A stretch of 64,000 nt of DNA from Eggerthella sp. YY7918 (GTDB taxonomy: Bacteria > Actinomycetota > Coriobacteriia > Coriobacteriales > Eggerthellaceae): assembly GCF_000270285.1 (NCBI RefSeq), contig NC_015738.1:1426001-1490000 (forward strand). Direction: 5' to 3'. Every line of letters begins with the position of its first letter. The stretch's first letter is position 1. The notes below the pieces were generated by a model, which was given only the letters and a program-made list of their open reading frames with translations, did not search any database and was not told the origin of the DNA. A program made the translations under genes and the position numbers. Below are positions 60,799 through 64,000 of this stretch, piece by piece.

Positions 60799-62253
60799 CT
60801 AAGCCCCCACGCTCTCGAAATACGCACAGAGAGCTTCACCGAGTTCAGGCAATTCGTCATCAGAGAGTGTGCGTGCATCAAAGAGAACGGCATCGTTTTT
60901 GATGCGGGGAATAATGGGGGTTGTTCTTTTTGAGACGAGGAATATCTCGCAGTCTTGCGCACTGCCGCGCTCAAACGAAACGCGCGTTGCAAACGAGGCG
61001 ATTTCGCACAGGGGTAATGCACCTCCGCCGGTCCGCGCGATTTCAGGCACTACATCAACACGTGTACTGCCTTGGGGCAACACAGAACGCAGCATATCGG
61101 CAAGTCGCTCGGCGCGTTCGTGCACACGCTCGTCGGCTTCGGAGAGCATGCGAAGCGTTGGGATGTTCTTAAGCGCGGTGTCAGGGTTGAGGTAGAGGCG
61201 CAGTGTCGCTTCAAGTGCGGCAAGCGTCATCTTGTCGAGGCGCATCGCACGTGCAAGGGGATTTTTCTTGAGACGATCTATCAGGTGCTTTGACCCAACC
61301 ACGATGCCGGCCTGCGGGCCGCCAAGCAGCTTGTCACCCGAAAACGACACGAGGTCACAGCCCGACCGCACCGATTCAGCTACCGTAGGCTCGGCGTATT
61401 CGCCGAAACAGGCAAGATTGATGAACGCGCCCGATCCCTGATCCTCGTAGACCAGCACCTCTTGGTCGATGCCTTCCTGACGACGCCGTTCGTTTTCGCG
61501 ATCGGCAATTTCTCGCAGATCGTTTATCGCGACGCTTTCCGAAAAGCCCACAACGCGGTAGTTCGAGGGATGCACCTTAAGAAGCATGGAGGTATGTGGC
61601 CCAAGAGCACGTTCGTAGTCAGCTGCGTGCGTTTTGTTTGTCGTTCCCACTTCTACCATGCAGGCATCAGAAAATGCCATGATGTCGGGAATGCGAAACG
61701 ATCCACCAATTTCCACCAGCTCGCCGCGCGAAACAATGGCCTCGTGACCTTTGGCGAATTCAGCGAGCACCATGACAACAGCGGCAGCGTTATTGTTCAC
61801 AGCGATGGCAGCTTCGGCGCCGGTGAGCGCACAGAGAAGGCCTTCGACGTGGTCGTGTCGGCTTCCGCGAGCACGTAGATTCGTGTCGTATTCAAGCGTC
61901 GAATAACTCCGGGCCACCTGCATGACCGCTTCGGCTGCCTCATCGGCAAGCGGGCTGCGGCCCAGGTTGGTGTGCACAATTACGCCGGTCGCGTTTATGG
62001 CGCGGCGGAGCGAGGGCTCAAGGTAGCCCAGTGCTTTTGTGCGCGCGGCTTCGATCACTTCATCAGGATCTATGGTGCTACAACGCGTTTTGTTAAGAAT
62101 GTTCTCGCGATGTTCGCTAATGGCCTCGCGGGCGCAATCTGCAAGCACCTGATGCGGCAAGAGCGCTTCTAACGCACGCAAACGCGAGGATCGGAGCACT
62201 TCTTCCACCTGGGGAAGCGAGCGCAGTATGTCTTGCTGGGCCGAAGATATCAT
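60799..62253 (-). CDS. selA: L-seryl-tRNA(Sec) selenium transferase
   Basis: 484 residues. The SelA fold shows VIVHTNLGRSPLADEA, the dense GSRHDHVEGLLCALTGAEAAIAVNNNAAAV and the PLP-binding Lys in VSFSGDKLLGGPQAGI. It converts Ser-tRNA(Sec) to Sec-tRNA(Sec) using selenophosphate. The protein is slightly longer than E. coli SelA. The gene is divergent from fdhD with 211 bases between, which must hold both promoters; no clear -35/-10 pair was recognised there. Confidence 0.97.
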   Translation of the reverse strand: MISSAQQDILRSLPQVEEVLRSSRLRALEALLPHQVLADCAREAISEHRENILNKTRCSTIDPDEVIEAARTKALGYLEPSLRRAINATGVIVHTNLGRSPLADEAAEAVMQVARSYSTLEYDTNLRARGSRHDHVEGLLCALTGAEAAIAVNNNAAAVVMVLAEFAKGHEAIVSRGELVEIGGSFRIPDIMAFSDACMVEVGTTNKTHAADYERALGPHTSMLLKVHPSNYRVVGFSESVAINDLREIADRENERRRQEGIDQEVLVYEDQGSGAFINLACFGEYAEPTVAESVRSGCDLVSFSGDKLLGGPQAGIVVGSKHLIDRLKKNPLARAMRLDKMTLAALEATLRLYLNPDTALKNIPTLRMLSEADERVHERAERLADMLRSVLPQGSTRVDVVPEIARTGGGALPLCEIASFATRVSFERGSAQDCEIFLVSKRTTPIIPRIKNDAVLFDARTLSDDELPELGEALCAYFESVGA

Positions 62254-62464
62254 GAGCAGGCCTTTCTTACATAGTCATGCATCGCACCTACCTTTTGCGA
62301 TACGTTGATAGTATACCAAGGCGTACTGACCGGCGTGTTCAAAGGTGTTTTTGCTGCTGTTCCGCATACTCAATTGGCATAAATGATGGTAGTCTCCTGA
62401 CGATTCTGGCATACTTGTTCAGCATTGCGATTTTGGTACGAGCGCTCGGATTTGGAGGACTTTC

Positions 62465-63289
62465 ATGATGCATGCGTTCGATGAGGCTGCGCGTAACGGT
62501 TCGTCCTCCGAGTGCACTTCGCAGCAGAGCGAAAGCGTGCGGCGTGTTGAGGCGCTGCTCGTGAGCGAAAAGGGATGTGAGAAAACCGACGAGTCGGTCG
62601 CGATTGAAGTGCACGCCGACTTTGTGGTGAACGACGTCTGGTGGGCCAGCACCGCTCTGACGCCGATCGATTTAGCCGATTGCGCATATGGCGCGTTGTT
62701 TTCAGCGGGAAGCATTGTGACGCCCGAAGAGGTGGTGGCCCTTGAGGTTGCTCACCACGACAAGGGCGTGGCGGTAAAGGTCCGTCTGAACGAAGAAGCG
62801 ACTGCTCGGCATATGCGTGCAATGGAACAGGGGACACAATCAAGCAAGCCCCCCTGCGCGGCGATGGGCGAAACCGAGGCTGGTCCCTTCAAACCTGAAG
62901 CTATCTGGCGTATGAGCAGGTCGCTTCTTTCCAAACAGGGTATGCATCGCGCAACGGGAGCCACTCATGCTGCCGTGTTTGCGGATCGTGAGGGACAACC
63001 GCTCATCATGCGCGAGGATGTCGGGCGCCACAACGCGGTGGATAAGCTTATCGGGGCGCTGTTGCGCGCGGGTGTAGACACCGGTGAAGGTTTTGTTTAC
63101 TTGTCGAGTCGCTGCGCGCTTGAGCTTGTGACAAAATGTGCTCACGCAGGTGTGCGCGTGGTGGCGACCGTATCGGCTCCTACAACGGCCGTGCTCGACT
63201 TCGCCGCCGAACACGACGTTACGTTGTGCGCCTTTGCGCGCGATGGACGATTCACCATCTATGCGCACCCTGAACGGATTGCGCTTTAA
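62465..63289 (+). CDS. fdhD: Formate dehydrogenase accessory sulfurtransferase FdhD
   Basis: 274 residues. The C-terminal part is typical: ATGATHAAVFADREGQPLIMREDVGRHNAVDKLIGALL, VYLSSRCALELVTKCAHAGV and VSAPTTAVLDFAAEH. FdhD carries sulfur from a cysteine desulfurase to the Mo cofactor of formate dehydrogenase. The usual CGxCG region is replaced by SSKPPCAAMGET, so only one Cys (Cys131) of the loop remains. A start behind GGAGGA is clear. It is followed by yedF and a cysteine desulfurase-like gene, both plausible sulfur or selenium donors. Confidence 0.88.
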   Translation: MMHAFDEAARNGSSSECTSQQSESVRRVEALLVSEKGCEKTDESVAIEVHADFVVNDVWWASTALTPIDLADCAYGALFSAGSIVTPEEVVALEVAHHDKGVAVKVRLNEEATARHMRAMEQGTQSSKPPCAAMGETEAGPFKPEAIWRMSRSLLSKQGMHRATGATHAAVFADREGQPLIMREDVGRHNAVDKLIGALLRAGVDTGEGFVYLSSRCALELVTKCAHAGVRVVATVSAPTTAVLDFAAEHDVTLCAFARDGRFTIYAHPERIAL

Positions 63290-63321
63290 AACAAGAGACA
63301 CCGCAGAAAGAAGGTCTGGAT

Positions 63322-63942
63322 ATGGAACAGATTGATGCGCGCGGGCAGGCCTGCCCTTTGCCGGTCGTACGTGCCAAAAAAGCGCTTTCCGCTATGGAGG
63401 CCGGCAAACTTGAGGTGCTGGTGGATAACGAAACCGCCGTCCATAATCTCGAAGCGCTTGCGCGTACACTCAAGTATGAGGCCGGAAGCGAACAGCGCGG
63501 AGATGAGTTTGCCGTGATTATCACGAAGGGTGCGAAGGAGAACGACGACGTATCCGTCGCGACCGGCGATCAGCCCGCCACGTCCTCTGATGAGAATGCG
63601 GCGCAGGGTGCGCAGGTGGTGGTCATATCCTCTGAATTCATGGGATCCGGGGATGACGTTTTAGGCCGTACCCTTATGAAGGCGTTCATCTTCGCCTTGA
63701 CGCAACAGGACGAACTGCCTGCTGCGGTTCTTTTGTACAATGGCGGCGTTACATGGGCCTGCGAGGGGTCCGAAGCGCTTGACGACCTGCGTGCATTGAT
63801 CGACGAAGGCGTAGAGGTGCTCAGCTGTGGCACGTGTTTGCAACACTACGGCCTGACTGATCAGCTGGCGGTGGGCGAAGCCACCAACATGTATGTGATC
63901 GTTGAGCGGCAGATGGCTGCTTCGGTGGTGGTGAGACCTTAA
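63322..63942 (+). CDS. yedF: Selenium metabolism protein YedF (TusA domain plus DsrE-like domain)
   Basis: 206 residues. An N-terminal TusA-like domain has the active Cys in DARGQACPLPVVRAKKAL (Cys11). After a Ser/Asp/Ala linker, a DsrE-like domain follows (VVVISSEFMGSGDDVLGRTLMKAF, VLLYNGGVTWACEGSEA, VLSCGTCLQHYGLTDQLAVG). This fusion is the selenium-associated form of YedF (TIGR03527). It is thought to handle sulfur or selenium for selenophosphate formation. The next start codon follows two bases after the stop. Confidence 0.93.
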   Translation: MEQIDARGQACPLPVVRAKKALSAMEAGKLEVLVDNETAVHNLEALARTLKYEAGSEQRGDEFAVIITKGAKENDDVSVATGDQPATSSDENAAQGAQVVVISSEFMGSGDDVLGRTLMKAFIFALTQQDELPAAVLLYNGGVTWACEGSEALDDLRALIDEGVEVLSCGTCLQHYGLTDQLAVGEATNMYVIVERQMAASVVVRP

Positions 63943-63944
63943 CA

Positions 63945-64000
63945 ATGATCTATTTCGATAACGCAGCCACCACGGCTCATAAGCCGCCTGAAGTTGCCTG
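63945..64000 (+). CDS. Cysteine desulfurase-like aminotransferase (start only, cut by window end)
   Basis: Only 18 residues are visible. The opening MIYFDNAATTAHKPPEVA is that of class V aminotransferases of the NifS/Csd type, which take sulfur or selenium from cysteine or selenocysteine. In selenium loci such a gene typically follows yedF and precedes or follows selD. Continuation beyond the window is needed to tell its subtype. Confidence 0.8.
   Translation, partial: MIYFDNAATTAHKPPEVA

Noticed and set aside
1-64000. CRISPR arrays, insertion sequences, integrases, rRNA
   Set aside because: No regular repeat-spacer series, transposase motifs or rRNA sequence were found on reading both strands.
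1-64000. Selenoprotein genes with in-frame TGA
   Set aside because: All recognised redox genes are complete without reading through TGA; the selenium machinery probably serves proteins outside the window.

Overview
The window looks like a chromosomal segment from an anaerobic, gut-type actinobacterium of the Coriobacteriia, most likely Eggerthellaceae (genus not resolved). The reasons are moderately high G+C, frequent GTG/TTG starts with strong AAGGAGG-type ribosome binding sites, a multi-TM LuxR regulator next to a TAT-lipoprotein flavoprotein, a molybdopterin oxidoreductase operon, a VOR-type 2-oxoacid:ferredoxin oxidoreductase and a full selenocysteine locus. No rRNA, CRISPR array, transposase or integrated phage was seen; the only RNA gene found is tRNA-Sec.

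Layout. 1-8.5 kb: end of a NarL-type sensor kinase with its response regulator, an orphan membrane protein, a yybP-ykoY-type manganese riboswitch in front of a TerC exporter, a lipid kinase, RNase D, a zinc membrane protease and xseAB. 8.5-22 kb: ackA and pta (convergent, with a HIT protein between), glf plus a GT2 glycosyltransferase, an OPT transporter, coaX, dgt, a baeRF-family protein and dnaG. 22-32.3 kb: accessory redox region. A LysR gene is translationally coupled to a small ferredoxin. It is followed by a cytoplasmic-type Mo/W-bisPGD enzyme with Fe-S subunit, membrane anchor and MFS carrier. Next comes an ArsR-controlled SRPBCC membrane protein / Cys-rich Fe-S protein / FAD protein operon that I cannot match to a described pathway. 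32.3-42.4 kb: a 151-bp inverted-repeat element, NfeD-SPFH, a sortase-anchored surface protein behind a promoter with a G9 tract, def-fmt-rsmB, and a LuxR membrane regulator divergent from a TAT flavoprotein. 42.6-51 kb: a 2-oxoacid oxidation cluster with two XRE-cupin regulators and two acyl-CoA ligases around a P-loop ATPase and the four-subunit oxidoreductase. 51-56.3 kb: aldo/keto reductase, an Ltp-like repeat protein, an XRE-protein kinase pair and an APC permease. 56.3-64 kb: the AmmeMemoRadiSam genes, then selC, selB, selA, fdhD, yedF and the start of a cysteine desulfurase-like gene.

How it fits together. Energy metabolism appears to rest on amino acid or 2-oxoacid oxidation (VOR-type oxidoreductase, acyl-CoA ligases, Ack-Pta) with electrons passed to molybdo- and flavo-reductases that use external organic acceptors. 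selABC with fdhD and yedF implies a selenoprotein, probably formate dehydrogenase, outside the window; no in-frame-TGA gene was recognised here. Points most worth a second look: the G9 promoter spacer, the ArsR/SRPBCC/Fe-S/FAD operon and its shared operator, a palindromic insertion inside a coding sequence at 45.4 kb, the inverted-repeat element at 32.4 kb, and the AmmeMemoRadiSam-selenium neighbourhood.
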